Origin: Natronoglycomyces albus
GTDB lineage: Bacteria > Actinomycetota > Actinomycetes > Mycobacteriales > Micromonosporaceae
Direction of reading: 5' to 3'
Length of the DNA: 64,000 nucleotides
Assembly: GCF_016925535.1 (NCBI RefSeq)
Contig: NZ_CP070496.1
Location: 2,542,001 to 2,606,000, forward strand
The notes beneath the pieces were generated by a model, which was given only the letters and a program-made list of their open reading frames with translations, had not been told where the DNA came from and did not search any database. Shown here in pieces: positions 8,792 to 17,576 of the stretch. The position numbers and the translations under genes were made by a program. Numbering within the stretch: the stretch's first letter is position 1; each line of letters begins with the position of its first letter.

Positions 8792-9388
8792 TCAGCTGAG
8801 GAGCATCCGTATTCCCTCATATGCCAGGAAAAGCCCGAACAGCGCAAAGAGGACCGCCGCCCCATAACGCACCGCTTGTTTGGGTAGTGTCTTGCCCAGA
8901 AAAGCGCCCACGGCGATGGCGATAAGGCTGGAGGTCACCATGCCCACTGTCGCGCCTGCCCACACGCCCCACGGTTGATATTGGGTAGCCAGGACGATGG
9001 TGGCGAGCATTGTCTTATCGCCGATCTCAGCGAGCACAAAGGCCATGAAAATGGTGAGAACTGGGGCCCTCCACCATCGAGCCGAAGGCTGGGTGTCCGC
9101 TCCGTCGTCATCATCATCCTTCTCCAGGACAGTCCACAGAGCGAAAGCGAGGAAGACAACCGCTGCGGCGAGAGTGATCCAGCCAGTGGGCAAGGTCAAG
9201 CCGAGGCCGAAGCCAATGGCGACCGAAATGGCGTGAAGAAGCGCAGCTGCGGCACTGATACCGATGAGGACGGGCCAAAAGCGATAGCGGCTGGCAAATG
9301 TCAAAGCCATGATCTGGGACTTGTCGCCGAGCTCGGCGAGGAAGACAACACCTATGCTCACCAGCAGGGCCGTGGTAAATCCGTCCAC
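8792..9388 (-). CDS. TMEM165/GDT1 (UPF0016) family manganese exporter
   Basis: 198-residue membrane protein with six predicted helices in two repeats, each bearing the family signature: ELGDKS at 19-24 and EIGDKT at 121-126. An Asp-rich cytosolic loop (DDDDDGAD, about 91-98) separates the halves. The family exchanges Mn2+ or Ca2+ for protons; the Mn2+ riboswitch directly upstream makes Mn2+ efflux the likely role here. I use GTG 9388 rather than the longer frame to 9472: homologues start here, GGGAG lies 6 nt upstream, and the longer frame would translate through the riboswitch expression platform. Confidence 0.9.
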   Translation of the reverse strand: MDGFTTALLVSIGVVFLAELGDKSQIMALTFASRYRFWPVLIGISAAAALLHAISVAIGFGLGLTLPTGWITLAAAVVFLAFALWTVLEKDDDDDGADTQPSARWWRAPVLTIFMAFVLAEIGDKTMLATIVLATQYQPWGVWAGATVGMVTSSLIAIAVGAFLGKTLPKQAVRYGAAVLFALFGLFLAYEGIRMLLS

Positions 9389-9431
9389 AAAAAACTCCCG
9401 GGTCGGGCCGGGAGAAGGTACGACTCCCAGC
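9386..9431 (-). promoter_or_regulatory. riboswitch expression platform: terminator/antiterminator overlapping the SD
   Basis: On the minus strand CTCCCGG-cccga-CCCGGGAG-TTTTTT is an intrinsic terminator ending at the GTG start. Its 3' arm contains the GGGAG Shine-Dalgarno, so folding would block both elongation and initiation. Just upstream, GCTGGGAG (9424-9431) can instead pair with CTCCCGGC, the terminator's 5' arm, making an antiterminator. The two folds are mutually exclusive, as expected for an ON switch driven by Mn2+. Confidence 0.75.
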
Positions 9432-9564
9432 ATGGGGCCGGGACGAGGGCGCACAGATCTTCGACCCGACAATTGCCGTCACGAGACTGTGCCATGAGGC
9501 TAACGATCACCCAGGTCAGGCCACATCGAAGGCCGAACAGAGGCGAAGGCACAGTGCCGTTGGT

Positions 9565-9686
9565 CGAAGGTCTCGCCCACCAGGTTCGCCGCATGTGGCG
9601 ACCAGGTCACGCAGCCGGGTAGGCGCCCTAGATTGGGTGGCGCGCACCAGTATGTCGACTGCGTTGTTGAGGGCTACTCCCCTTCG
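9565..9686 (-). ncRNA. yybP-ykoY manganese riboswitch aptamer
   Basis: The leader of the TMEM165-type gene carries both conserved halves of this aptamer on the minus strand: CGAAGGGGAGTAGCC at the 5' end and GGCGAGACCTTCG at the 3' end. CGAAGG (9681-9686) pairs with CCTTCG (9565-9570) as helix P1. The variable arms between them are GC-rich and foldable. The distance to the terminator/antiterminator is about 130 nt. The class is well known to sense Mn2+ and to control this exporter family. Confidence 0.88.
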
Positions 9687-10137
9687 GTTGACAGCCTAGC
9701 GTGACCGTCGATGCTTGCGAAACCCAAGGTGTCGATACTCTCAAAGAGAAACCGTGACCGGGATACCAAGACGTTTCAGCCGGCAACAGCTCACGGGTGG
9801 GCCCAATCACCCCAGACCATAGGTACGGTCGCCCAGCCGGGGCACCACTACCGCGCCAGCCTTACGGTGGCAACGACCCCAACCGGCCCGTTCCAGCCCT
9901 ATAGGTGGTAGACGCCCGCTGGCAGTCGCTGTCGCAATTCAGGGAAGTTTATTGGAGTCGTTGAGCCAGCCAACTCGTTTATGAGCACCTTAAACCGCAG
10001 TGACCTCCGCCTTTATCACAGATATGGCGATTGTTCACTTCACCACGGTGACCATGCTTGCGACAAGGACGGCCTAAGAACCCTCTCGATGAGGAGTTAC
10101 TCCTTGGCCCCCACATTGGGCGGTCCGCTTTGAGTCA
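9687..10137. other. intergenic, promoter side of the Mn riboswitch
   Basis: 450 bases with no credible gene. Short open frames have no recognisable product. The part nearest 9690 must contain the promoter of the riboswitch transcript, but I cannot place its boxes with confidence. Confidence 0.4.
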
Positions 10138-11880
10138 TCACGCGAAATTGGCCGGTTCGCGATACTCGCCCCACTCCTCCTTCAACGCCCCACAGATCTC
10201 CCCCAACGTGGCCTCGGCCCGCGCAGCCTCCAACATGGAGGGAATCACATTGGCTTCGGTACGGGCAGTTTCCACCATGGCGCGAACTGCCGCGTCCACA
10301 TTGCCCTGGTCACGGGCCGCCCGTCGTGAAGCCAACGCCGCCTTTTGGTCTCGCTCCACATCCTCGCTGATACGCAAGATATCGAGATCCTTCATGACCG
10401 TGTCAGTCTGCGTCGTGACACCGACGATATGTTTTTCCTTTTCTTCGATCTGCCGCTGGTAGACATACGCCGACTCCGCAATCAGCGAGGTGAACCAGCC
10501 ATCCTCGATCCCCCGCAGAATCCCAGTGGTGATCGGACCAATCTCATGACGCCCCTGCGCCAACGCCCGGCGAGCCGTCTGGGCCGGGCCCCCCTCATCG
10601 ACGGGCTCTCCACCCAAAGCCAGAATCTGACCGAAAATGTCGTTGGCCGCCCGTTCAATCTTGTCGGTTAGCGCCTCGACATACCACGAACCACCCAGCG
10701 GGTCAGCCACGTTGGTAACACCGGTCTCCTCTTGCAAAACCGATTGCGTACGCAGCGCGATCTCGGCCGACTCGTCCGTGGGCAAAGCAAGCGTCTCGTC
10801 AAGCGCGTTCGTATGCAGCGAGTTGGTGCCTCCCAACACGGCCGCCAACGCTTCCACGGCGGTGCGCACCACATTGTTGTACGGCTGCTGGGCAGTCAGC
10901 GACACTCCGGCGGTTTGCGTGTGGAAACGCAGCCATTGAGTACGTTCCCGCTTCGCGCCGAAGACGTCTCGCATCCACGTGGCCCAAATACGGCGGGCGG
11001 CGCGAAACTTGGCGATCTCTTCGAAAAAATCGATATGGCTGTCGAAGAAGAACGACAGCCCAGGCCCGAAGGAGTCCACATCGAGCCCGCGAGAGAGCCC
11101 CAACTCGGTGTAGGAGAAGCCATCGGCCAGGGTGAACGCGAGTTCTTGCGCGGCCGTCGCCCCAGCCTCACGAATGTGGTACCCCGACACCGACAGCGGC
11201 TTATAGCGTGGAATCGCCTCCCCGGTGTACTCCATCAGGTCGCCGATGAGCCGCAAATGCGGTTTGGGGGGAAAGAGCCATTCCTTCTGGGCGATGTACT
11301 CCTTGTAAATGTCGGTTTGCAACGTCCCGTCGAGGGCGGCGATGTCGACTCCTTGGCGTTCGGCGGCCACCAGGTACATGCAGAATATGGGGACCGCTGG
11401 CCCGGAAATGGTCATCGAGGTGGTGACATCTCCCAGAGGAATGTCACCGAAGAGAATGTCCATGTCCGCCGCCGAGTCCACGGCCACCCCGCAATGTCCG
11501 ACCTCTCCGAGTGCCCGTTGCTCATCGGAGTCACGCCCCATCAGGGTGGGCATGTCGAAGGCGACCGAGAGACCGCCGCCGCCGGCGGCCAGCAGCATCT
11601 TGTAACGCTGATTTGTCTGTTCGGCATTGCCAAAACCTGCGAACTGGCGGATCGTCCACGGCCGCCCCCGGTAGCCGGTCGCATAGAGACCGCGCGTAAA
11701 GGGGAACTCTCCTGGCCAGCTGATTCGTTCCATCCGGGGATCGTCAACGCCCGGGGGTGGACCATAGACCGGGTCGACCTCCATCCCTGAGAGTGTGGTG
11801 AAGTCAGCGTCTCGTTTCCTAGCCGCCTCATAGCGTTCTTGCCAGCGTGCACGCGCTTGGGCGATCTCATCGGCGTCCAC
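10138..11880 (-). CDS. acyl-CoA mutase large subunit (isobutyryl-CoA mutase IcmA-like)
   Basis: 580 residues forming the substrate-binding TIM barrel of a B12-dependent acyl-CoA mutase. The C-terminal B12-binding domain of methylmalonyl-CoA mutase is absent, so a separate small subunit is needed; none lies in the window. The substrate-pocket region reads TGYRGRPWTIRQFAG, as in isobutyryl-CoA mutases, rather than the MYxFRPW of methylmalonyl-CoA mutase. LGGTNSLHTNALDE and ADPLGGSWYVE are family hallmarks. Such enzymes interconvert isobutyryl- and n-butyryl-CoA, linking valine breakdown and polyketide precursors. GTG start with GGAGGTGAG. The exact substrate is inferred from the pocket only. 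Confidence 0.85.
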   Translation of the reverse strand: MDADEIAQARARWQERYEAARKRDADFTTLSGMEVDPVYGPPPGVDDPRMERISWPGEFPFTRGLYATGYRGRPWTIRQFAGFGNAEQTNQRYKMLLAAGGGGLSVAFDMPTLMGRDSDEQRALGEVGHCGVAVDSAADMDILFGDIPLGDVTTSMTISGPAVPIFCMYLVAAERQGVDIAALDGTLQTDIYKEYIAQKEWLFPPKPHLRLIGDLMEYTGEAIPRYKPLSVSGYHIREAGATAAQELAFTLADGFSYTELGLSRGLDVDSFGPGLSFFFDSHIDFFEEIAKFRAARRIWATWMRDVFGAKRERTQWLRFHTQTAGVSLTAQQPYNNVVRTAVEALAAVLGGTNSLHTNALDETLALPTDESAEIALRTQSVLQEETGVTNVADPLGGSWYVEALTDKIERAANDIFGQILALGGEPVDEGGPAQTARRALAQGRHEIGPITTGILRGIEDGWFTSLIAESAYVYQRQIEEKEKHIVGVTTQTDTVMKDLDILRISEDVERDQKAALASRRAARDQGNVDAAVRAMVETARTEANVIPSMLEAARAEATLGEICGALKEEWGEYREPANFA

Positions 11881-12236
11881 GACTCACCTCCAGGCAACGT
11901 CGAACCATACTCATTCACTGTTGCGTAAGTCTCAATCGTAGTGCACGATGCGCCTGCCACCAGGGGGCCAACGCAGGTCAATTGGTCATGAATGACCACC
12001 TCAGGCGGCGACTCGCTACGTGAAGGCGACACAGACACCTAAATACGGACGGAATAAGACACAGCACCGACATGGCCCTACGCCTCTCCCTGGGCGCTGG
12101 CAGTGGGCAAGCCCCTGCGGCTAGTTCAGGGAAGTCGAACACATGCGAGTGCCGCCCGACTATCGTCGCGTCGAGCGGCACCGTCGCAGGCCGTGCGGGC
12201 CTATGAAGTTAGGTGGTGTGGTGGACAACCACGTGG
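11881..12236. other. intergenic between mutase and gltX
   Basis: 356 bases. It holds the mutase ribosome binding site at its left end (GGAGGTGAG on minus) and presumably the mutase promoter. I see no gene, strong hairpin or repeat. Confidence 0.4.
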
Positions 12237-13739
12237 CTAAGCGCCGGGTCCGGTCGCGGCATTCTCGGCCACGATCAGGCGTGCCGCCCGCAGCCGGTCG
12301 AGAGTGAGTTCGCGTCCGAGCAATTCCATTGATTCGTACAACGGCGGAGATACGGTCTTGCCGCACACCGCGACTCGCAGCGGCTGGAACGCCTTGCGTG
12401 GCTTGAGCCCCAGTTTGTCGACCAGGGTCTCTTTCAAGGTCTCCTCAATGGCCGGTGTAGTCCACTCGGACAGCTCCGATAGAGCGTCGAGGGCCCCGTC
12501 AAGGGGCTCGGCGGCGTCGACTTTGAGCGCTTTGGCCACCGATGCCTCATCCAGCTCGAAGTCTTCTCCCGCGTAGAGAAACCGCAGCATGTCAGCGGCC
12601 TGACCGAGCGTTGAATTGCGTTCCTGCACCAAAGGTGTCGCCTCTTGGAGAATCCGCAACTGTTCGGCGGAAGGCTCCTTCGGAAGCAAGTTGCGGCTTT
12701 GAAGTTCGGGCAACAGGAGGTCGGCTAGCTGATCGGCCTCGATCATGCGCAGGTGTTCACCGCAGATGGCGTTGAACTTCTTCTCATCGAAGCGGGCCGG
12801 GTTGGAGTTGACGTTGGCCAGATCGAAATTGTCGATGAGTTCTTGGACGGTGAACACGTCACGGTCGCCTGAAATCGCCCAGCCCAGCGTCGCCACGTAG
12901 TTGAGGACGCCCTCGGGCAAATATCCTTCGTCGCGGTAGGCCAGCAGGTTCGAGCGTGGGTCCCGTTTGGACATTTTCTTGCCGCGTTCGTCGACAATGA
13001 GCGGCAGGTGGGCAAACTCTGGCACTTGCTGAGCAATCCCCAGTTCGCTCAGGGCCCGGTACATGACGATCTGGCGCGGGGTGGAGGGCATAAGGTCGAC
13101 GCCGCGCACGACATGGGTGATGCCCATCATCGCGTCGTCGACCGGGTTGGTCAGCGTGTACAGCGGAGATCCGTCGCCACGGGCGATCACGTAGTCGGGA
13201 ATGGTGCCCGCCGGAGTGGTGTTCTCTCCACGCACGCCGTCGACATAGGTGATGTCTTCCGCTGGCATGCGCATCCGGACCACCGGGGTGCGCCCTTCAG
13301 CCTCAAAGGCGGCGATCTGGTCCTCGCTGAGGTCGCGATCGAAGTTGTCGTAGCCGAGCTTCGGGTCGCGACCGGCTGCTTTATGGCGGCTCTCGACTTC
13401 CTCGGCCGAGGAGTACGCCTTGTAGGCGTAGCCGCTCTCCAGCAGTTGCTGGATCACGCGCGCGTAAATCTCAGAACGTTCGCTTTGCCGATAAGGGCCG
13501 TTGGGGCCACCAACATCGGGACCCTCATCCCACGTGAGGCCAAGCCAACTGAGCCCTTCGACCAGCTGTTGGTACGACTCTTCGGTATCACGGGAGGCGT
13601 CGGTGTCCTCGATCCGGAACACGAACGTGCCGCCGTGGTGGCGGGCGTATGCCCAACTGAACAAACAGGTGCGGACAAGTCCGACGTGCGGAGTGCCAGT
13701 AGGTGACGGGCAGAACCGCGTCACGACCTTTTTAGTCAC
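12237..13739 (-). CDS. gltX: glutamyl-tRNA synthetase
   Basis: Charges tRNA-Glu. The product has 500 residues. The class I signatures are present: FCPSPTGTPHVGL, where the HIGH motif appears as HVGL (18-21), and the KMSKR loop in the second third (DERGKKMSKRDPRSNL). The FRIEDTDASRD motif of the glutamate pocket follows the Rossmann start. The C-terminal anticodon-binding helical region is complete. The start overlaps the stop of the upstream FAH-family gene by 8 bp, a coupling also seen in mycobacteria, so the two are probably co-transcribed. No terminator is obvious after the stop. Confidence 0.96.
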   Translation of the reverse strand: MTKKVVTRFCPSPTGTPHVGLVRTCLFSWAYARHHGGTFVFRIEDTDASRDTEESYQQLVEGLSWLGLTWDEGPDVGGPNGPYRQSERSEIYARVIQQLLESGYAYKAYSSAEEVESRHKAAGRDPKLGYDNFDRDLSEDQIAAFEAEGRTPVVRMRMPAEDITYVDGVRGENTTPAGTIPDYVIARGDGSPLYTLTNPVDDAMMGITHVVRGVDLMPSTPRQIVMYRALSELGIAQQVPEFAHLPLIVDERGKKMSKRDPRSNLLAYRDEGYLPEGVLNYVATLGWAISGDRDVFTVQELIDNFDLANVNSNPARFDEKKFNAICGEHLRMIEADQLADLLLPELQSRNLLPKEPSAEQLRILQEATPLVQERNSTLGQAADMLRFLYAGEDFELDEASVAKALKVDAAEPLDGALDALSELSEWTTPAIEETLKETLVDKLGLKPRKAFQPLRVAVCGKTVSPPLYESMELLGRELTLDRLRAARLIVAENAATGPGA

Positions 13740-14508
13740 GAGAAATCACCGAATTCTTCAAGGAACCAATACCGTCAATGCGAACCTCAACATTGTCTCC
13801 GGCCTCGATCGTATCGACTCCCGCAGGAGTGCCGGTGAGGATCACATCTCCCGGAAGTAGCGTCATGACCTGCGATACGTAGGCGACGATGCTGGCGGGG
13901 TCGAAAATCATCTGCGAGGTGCGGCCCAGTTGTCGCACCTCTTCATTGACCTCGCAACGCACTTGGGCGTCACCGGGATCAAAGTCGGTCTCGATCCAAG
14001 GACCGAGCGGGCAAAAGGAGTCGAAGCCTTTCGCGCGGGCCCACTGCCCATCGCTGCGTTGCAAGTCGCGAGCAGTGACGTCGTTGGCGCAGGTGTATCC
14101 GAGGATGGCGTCGCGGGCGGTGTCCTTGTCGACCTCGCGAGCTCCGGGTAGCCCAATGACGATTGCCAGCTCGGCCTCATGATCGACGCGCGAGGAGATG
14201 GCTGGCAGACGTATGGCCTCTCCGGGGCCAATCACGGACGTCGACGGCTTCAGGAAGATCAGCGGCTCGGAGGGAACCTCAGCGTCCTGTTCGGCGGCGT
14301 GGTCGGCGTAGTTGCGCCCCACACACACGACTTTGGAGGGCAGAATCGGCGCCAAGAGCCGCACGTCCTCCAGGGCCCATTTTTGCCCTGTGGTTGCGAC
14401 CTGGGCGAAGGGGTGGCCTTCGATTTCCGAAGCCATGGCCCCGGGACCTTCCCCTTCGAGCAGGGCAAACGACATTCCTTGCGGATGGGCGATGCGTGCT
14501 ATGCGCAC
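13732..14508 (-). CDS. fumarylacetoacetate hydrolase (FAH) family protein
   Basis: 258 residues. The C-terminal FAH fold begins near residue 58 (KVVCVGRNYADHAAE) and carries acidic metal ligands in DHEAELAIVIG and NDVTARDLQ; GDVILTGTPAGV closes the fold. Family members act on C-C bonds of 2-keto acids or decarboxylate or hydrate them (for example hydroxyhepta-dienedioate isomerase, acylpyruvase). The substrate cannot be read from sequence. The GTG start has GGGAG 7 nt upstream. It precedes and overlaps gltX, the conserved actinobacterial arrangement, with no known metabolic reason. Confidence 0.88.
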   Translation of the reverse strand: MRIARIAHPQGMSFALLEGEGPGAMASEIEGHPFAQVATTGQKWALEDVRLLAPILPSKVVCVGRNYADHAAEQDAEVPSEPLIFLKPSTSVIGPGEAIRLPAISSRVDHEAELAIVIGLPGAREVDKDTARDAILGYTCANDVTARDLQRSDGQWARAKGFDSFCPLGPWIETDFDPGDAQVRCEVNEEVRQLGRTSQMIFDPASIVAYVSQVMTLLPGDVILTGTPAGVDTIEAGDNVEVRIDGIGSLKNSVISRD

Positions 14509-14713
14509 AGTTGAGCTCCCTCGTGATCGTCGGCTCGGGTCGTCACTTGAATCCTAGAGCCTAACTGGGACGGGTTCGGGCACGGCCGTCCCAGGAGACG
14601 TAGCCGACGGTCGACAACTGAGTGCCAGCTGTGGCCCATGAACGGATCACGGGTCAGGCGGACTAGCTCGGCATACCGGTTCGCGGCCCTCAACTGTGCT
14701 CTCACCGATCTTC

Positions 14714-15109
14714 TTATACGACGGCGATCACCCAGGGAACAACGAGCAACAATGTCGTCAGCAAAGCACCGACGACTATTCCGCCGCCAAAGGCGCGCAG
14801 CTTGCCCGACAACATGAGCGCGAAACCTAGGACGAAAATCGCGGGGGTGGCGATAGCGCAGGAAATGACCGAGGCTCCCAGCCGCACGTCAAAGTTGACG
14901 GCGTTGGGCACCAGCACGAACCCTAGGGCGAGGGCGAAGACGAGGTGTATGACCGCACCGATGGGCAACCCTGTGAAGAAACGACGCTTCTTGTAGACCG
15001 CGTTGCGTGCCGCTACTTCGGCGGCGTGTGCCCGGCTGGACGACTGATATGAACTCACGCCCCTCACTCTAGTCGTCGCCTGCTGCCGTGCGTAAAAACT
15101 CCCGCTCAT
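14714..15109 (-). CDS. small membrane protein, unknown function
   Basis: 131 residues. A hydrophilic N-terminus of about 45 residues (Ser/Arg/Ala-rich) is followed by three predicted transmembrane helices: GAVIHLVFALALGFVLV, VISCAIATPAIFVLGFAL and GGIVVGALLTTLLLVVPWV. I recognise no named domain. The first ATG (15109) has a weak ribosome site; a GTG at 15058 is preceded closely by GAGGGG and is a reasonable alternative giving 114 residues. It stands alone, divergent from the secreted propeller gene. Confidence 0.65.
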   Translation of the reverse strand: MSGSFYARQQATTRVRGVSSYQSSSRAHAAEVAARNAVYKKRRFFTGLPIGAVIHLVFALALGFVLVPNAVNFDVRLGASVISCAIATPAIFVLGFALMLSGKLRAFGGGIVVGALLTTLLLVVPWVIAVV

Positions 15110-15386
15110 ACCGTTTCTTATACTATGCCGTCACTCACCGTAGGGTCGCGACATGCAAGGCCGCCCCGAGGGCAAGGCGCCTTAACGTGAGTCGGTGCTG
15201 CCCCATCCATCGGACGTGGACGGCCATGGGCGCCATTGGGGGCCAACCAAGCCGGCGGCGAAAACACTCAAAAGCCACCGAAGATCTAGTACGAACAGCC
15301 ATGTGGAGTCAACCGTTCGGTCAACGATCGGCGTGTCCGCAAACCAGATCCGCGATTGGCTCACCCTTGCGTGCAAACATGTCCAC

Positions 15387-16529
15387 ATGCGTCGATTGAC
15401 CACTGTCTTTGCTCTCGTCGCCGTCTTGGCGATGACGATGTCGCCCGCCTCCGCGGTCGAATCCGATTCACCCATGCCTTCGGCGGCATTCAACAGCGAT
15501 GTACGTGCCGTCGCCTATGACGGCGACCGCGTCTTCGTCGGCGGTGACTTTTCCAGTTCCCGTACGACCAACGGCTCCTACTTCAACCGCAATTACCTCG
15601 CGGCCGTGAATTCTTCCAACGGAAACCTACTTGGTTTCAATCCCTCAGTCGACGGGAGGGTGCTGGCGCTAGAGACTCACCAGGGTTACTTGTACGCTTC
15701 GGGCGAATTCCGCCGGGTCAACGGCGTGAGCATGCCCCGATTGGCCCGATTCGACCTAGAAACCGGCGAACTTGACGAGGACTTCCGCGTCGTTCCCTCC
15801 GCCTTGGTCTACGGGCTCAAGGGAAGTGGAGACCGACTCTACGTCGGCGGACAGTTCGCCTCGATCGACGGCGTACAGCAGCCACGCTTGGCGGCGATTG
15901 ACCTGACTGACAATTCGGTCGACACCGACTTTCGGCCGGTCGTCAACGGCGGGTCGGTACGCGATGTCGACGCGGCTCACGGCCGCGTATACCTGTCGGG
16001 AGCTTTTCTGGCCATGGAGGGTAACGGCCGATGGGCCACGCTCGCGGCCGTTGACCCCGACACGGGAAACCTGGATCGATCCTTCGACCCGCAGGTACGG
16101 GCCCTAATCCGCAAGATCGCCATCGGCGGCGACACTATTTACGCCACTTTGGACGCCCGTGGAGGCACTCTCAACGCCATAGACCTCGATGGAAAGACCA
16201 AGTGGTATTCGGCCACCGACGGCGGAATTCAAGCCGTGGCGGTCAGCGGTGACACCGTGATGATCGGCGGTCACTTCGAGGAAGTATGTGTTGACCGACG
16301 CTCCGGCCCCAGAGGCGAGTGTGTCAACGGCACCCTAGCTGACCGGCGCAAACTATACGCGGTTGACACCGACGGTGAACTCCTCCCATTCCACCCCGAC
16401 GCCGACTCTGTCGTTGGAGTATGGGATATCAAGCCGCACCCCTCCAACGGCTCCTTCGCCGTGGGCGGTGCCTTCATGACCTTTAACCAGGGTCAAGTGT
16501 TCCAGCGCGGTCTGGCTCTGTTCAACTAG
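15387..16529 (+). CDS. secreted beta-propeller protein (delta-60 repeat/DUF5122-like)
   Basis: 380 residues with an N-terminal signal peptide (MRRLTTVFALVAVLAM then ASA, cleavage near residue 23). The mature part is a run of about six blades, each with the pattern VFVGGDF / LYASGEF / LYVGGQF / VYLSGAF / VMIGGHF / FAVGGAF followed by x-x-R-LA-x-D. This is the delta-60/DUF5122 type of extracellular propeller. The function is unknown; such proteins are usually surface or secreted binding scaffolds. The frame is open back to 15195, but the signal peptide fixes the start at 15387, where no ribosome site is seen and AAACAT lies 6 nt upstream. Confidence 0.8.
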   Translation: MRRLTTVFALVAVLAMTMSPASAVESDSPMPSAAFNSDVRAVAYDGDRVFVGGDFSSSRTTNGSYFNRNYLAAVNSSNGNLLGFNPSVDGRVLALETHQGYLYASGEFRRVNGVSMPRLARFDLETGELDEDFRVVPSALVYGLKGSGDRLYVGGQFASIDGVQQPRLAAIDLTDNSVDTDFRPVVNGGSVRDVDAAHGRVYLSGAFLAMEGNGRWATLAAVDPDTGNLDRSFDPQVRALIRKIAIGGDTIYATLDARGGTLNAIDLDGKTKWYSATDGGIQAVAVSGDTVMIGGHFEEVCVDRRSGPRGECVNGTLADRRKLYAVDTDGELLPFHPDADSVVGVWDIKPHPSNGSFAVGGAFMTFNQGQVFQRGLALFN

Positions 16530-16544
16530 TCGGCCACTTCGACC

Positions 16545-16580
16545 ACGGCCCCGCTGTTCAATGGAGAACAGCGGGGCCGT
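16545..16580 (+). terminator. hairpin terminator after propeller gene
   Basis: Fifteen-base perfect arms starting ACGGCCCCGC with a short AATGG-type loop, followed by TTTGG, 16 nt after the stop codon. Confidence 0.85.
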
Positions 16581-16922
16581 TTGGCGTTTCCGTCAACTCA
16601 CGCTAGACCCAGTGACGATGGGTCCTAGCGCTGCCGCCCACACCGCGACGTTGGAGACGGTGAAACCAACCCGCCCACCAACTTCAACATGCTCCGAAGA
16701 AGGTAGCCAGCACTGTCAACACTATGATCAGTCGGCGTCGCAACGTTGCGTGGACCAAGCGCCGCAACGCCTCGCGGGGTCTGGTCGGATGGTGTGCGCT
16801 GGCACGACTGGCCGCGCGGCGCCGGGATTGACCTCCCGGGTGGGAAGAGGCAGCATCATGCGAACGGCTATCCGTATGACACATGACGACTGCCGTATTT
16901 ATCAACGTGGATTGGAGACCTC
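16581..16922. other. intergenic upstream of TetR gene
   Basis: 342 bases. No gene that I can support. It should contain the TetR promoter and operator, but I found no clear long palindrome close to the start. Confidence 0.35.
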
Positions 16923-17576
16923 GTGCCTGTAAAGAAGGCGGCCACGAAGAAGCTGACGGTTCCCCATCGGGCGAAGGCGACCGGCCCCAAGCGCCAGGCG
17001 CGTGGAGAACGACGCATCGAGCAGTTGCTCGACGCCGCCGCCGAAGTGTTCGGCCAGGTGGGATATTCCGCGGCGACCACGAATGCCATCGCGGAGAGGG
17101 CCGGAGCTTCGCCAGGCACGCTGTATCAGTTTTTCAAGAACAAGGACCAAATCGCGACCGCGCTCTTGCAGCGCTATATTGGCCTGCTGAAGGAGGCGCA
17201 CGGCGCGACCTTCACGGCTGACCTGGCCAGGTTTCCGCTGCGCGACATTGTGGAAAAGATCGTCAACCCCATGATCGACTTCGACCGGACTCATCCGGCC
17301 TTCTACGCGCTCCAGACCGCTCCAGAGTTCGAGCAACGCACAGCCGAGGCAAAGCGACCGCTGCAAGTGGCGATGCTGAGCCGTATCGACCGAATTCTGT
17401 CTGCCCTCGATGAGGACATGGGAGAGCAGGAACGACAGCTACACGGCGTGGTGTCGGTGCATCTGTTCCGTGGAATGTTGCCAATGGTCATGGCGGCCAA
17501 TCACAGTGAACTACCGGCGGTGCGGAAGGCCGTCGCCGACGCGATCGAGGGCTATCTGGCCAAGCACTTCGGCTAA
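16923..17576 (+). CDS. TetR/AcrR family transcriptional regulator
   Basis: 217 residues. A Lys/Arg-rich 30-residue tail precedes a TetR HTH: RIEQLLDAAAEVFGQVGYSAATTNAIAERAGASPGTLYQFFKNK, quoted here only as its landmarks AAEVFGQVGY, IAERAGASPGTLY and FFKNKD. The C-terminal ligand domain is unremarkable (DFDRTHPAFYALQTAPEF). GTG start. The stop codon lies 65 bp inside the 3' end of the convergent citramalate-synthase-like ORF. Its target and ligand are unknown. Autoregulation is usual in the family but no operator is evident. Confidence 0.85.
   Translation: MPVKKAATKKLTVPHRAKATGPKRQARGERRIEQLLDAAAEVFGQVGYSAATTNAIAERAGASPGTLYQFFKNKDQIATALLQRYIGLLKEAHGATFTADLARFPLRDIVEKIVNPMIDFDRTHPAFYALQTAPEFEQRTAEAKRPLQVAMLSRIDRILSALDEDMGEQERQLHGVVSVHLFRGMLPMVMAANHSELPAVRKAVADAIEGYLAKHFG

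Noticed and set aside
10732-11790. 352-codon plus-strand frame opposite the mutase gene
   Set aside because: Antisense shadow of a well conserved enzyme gene.
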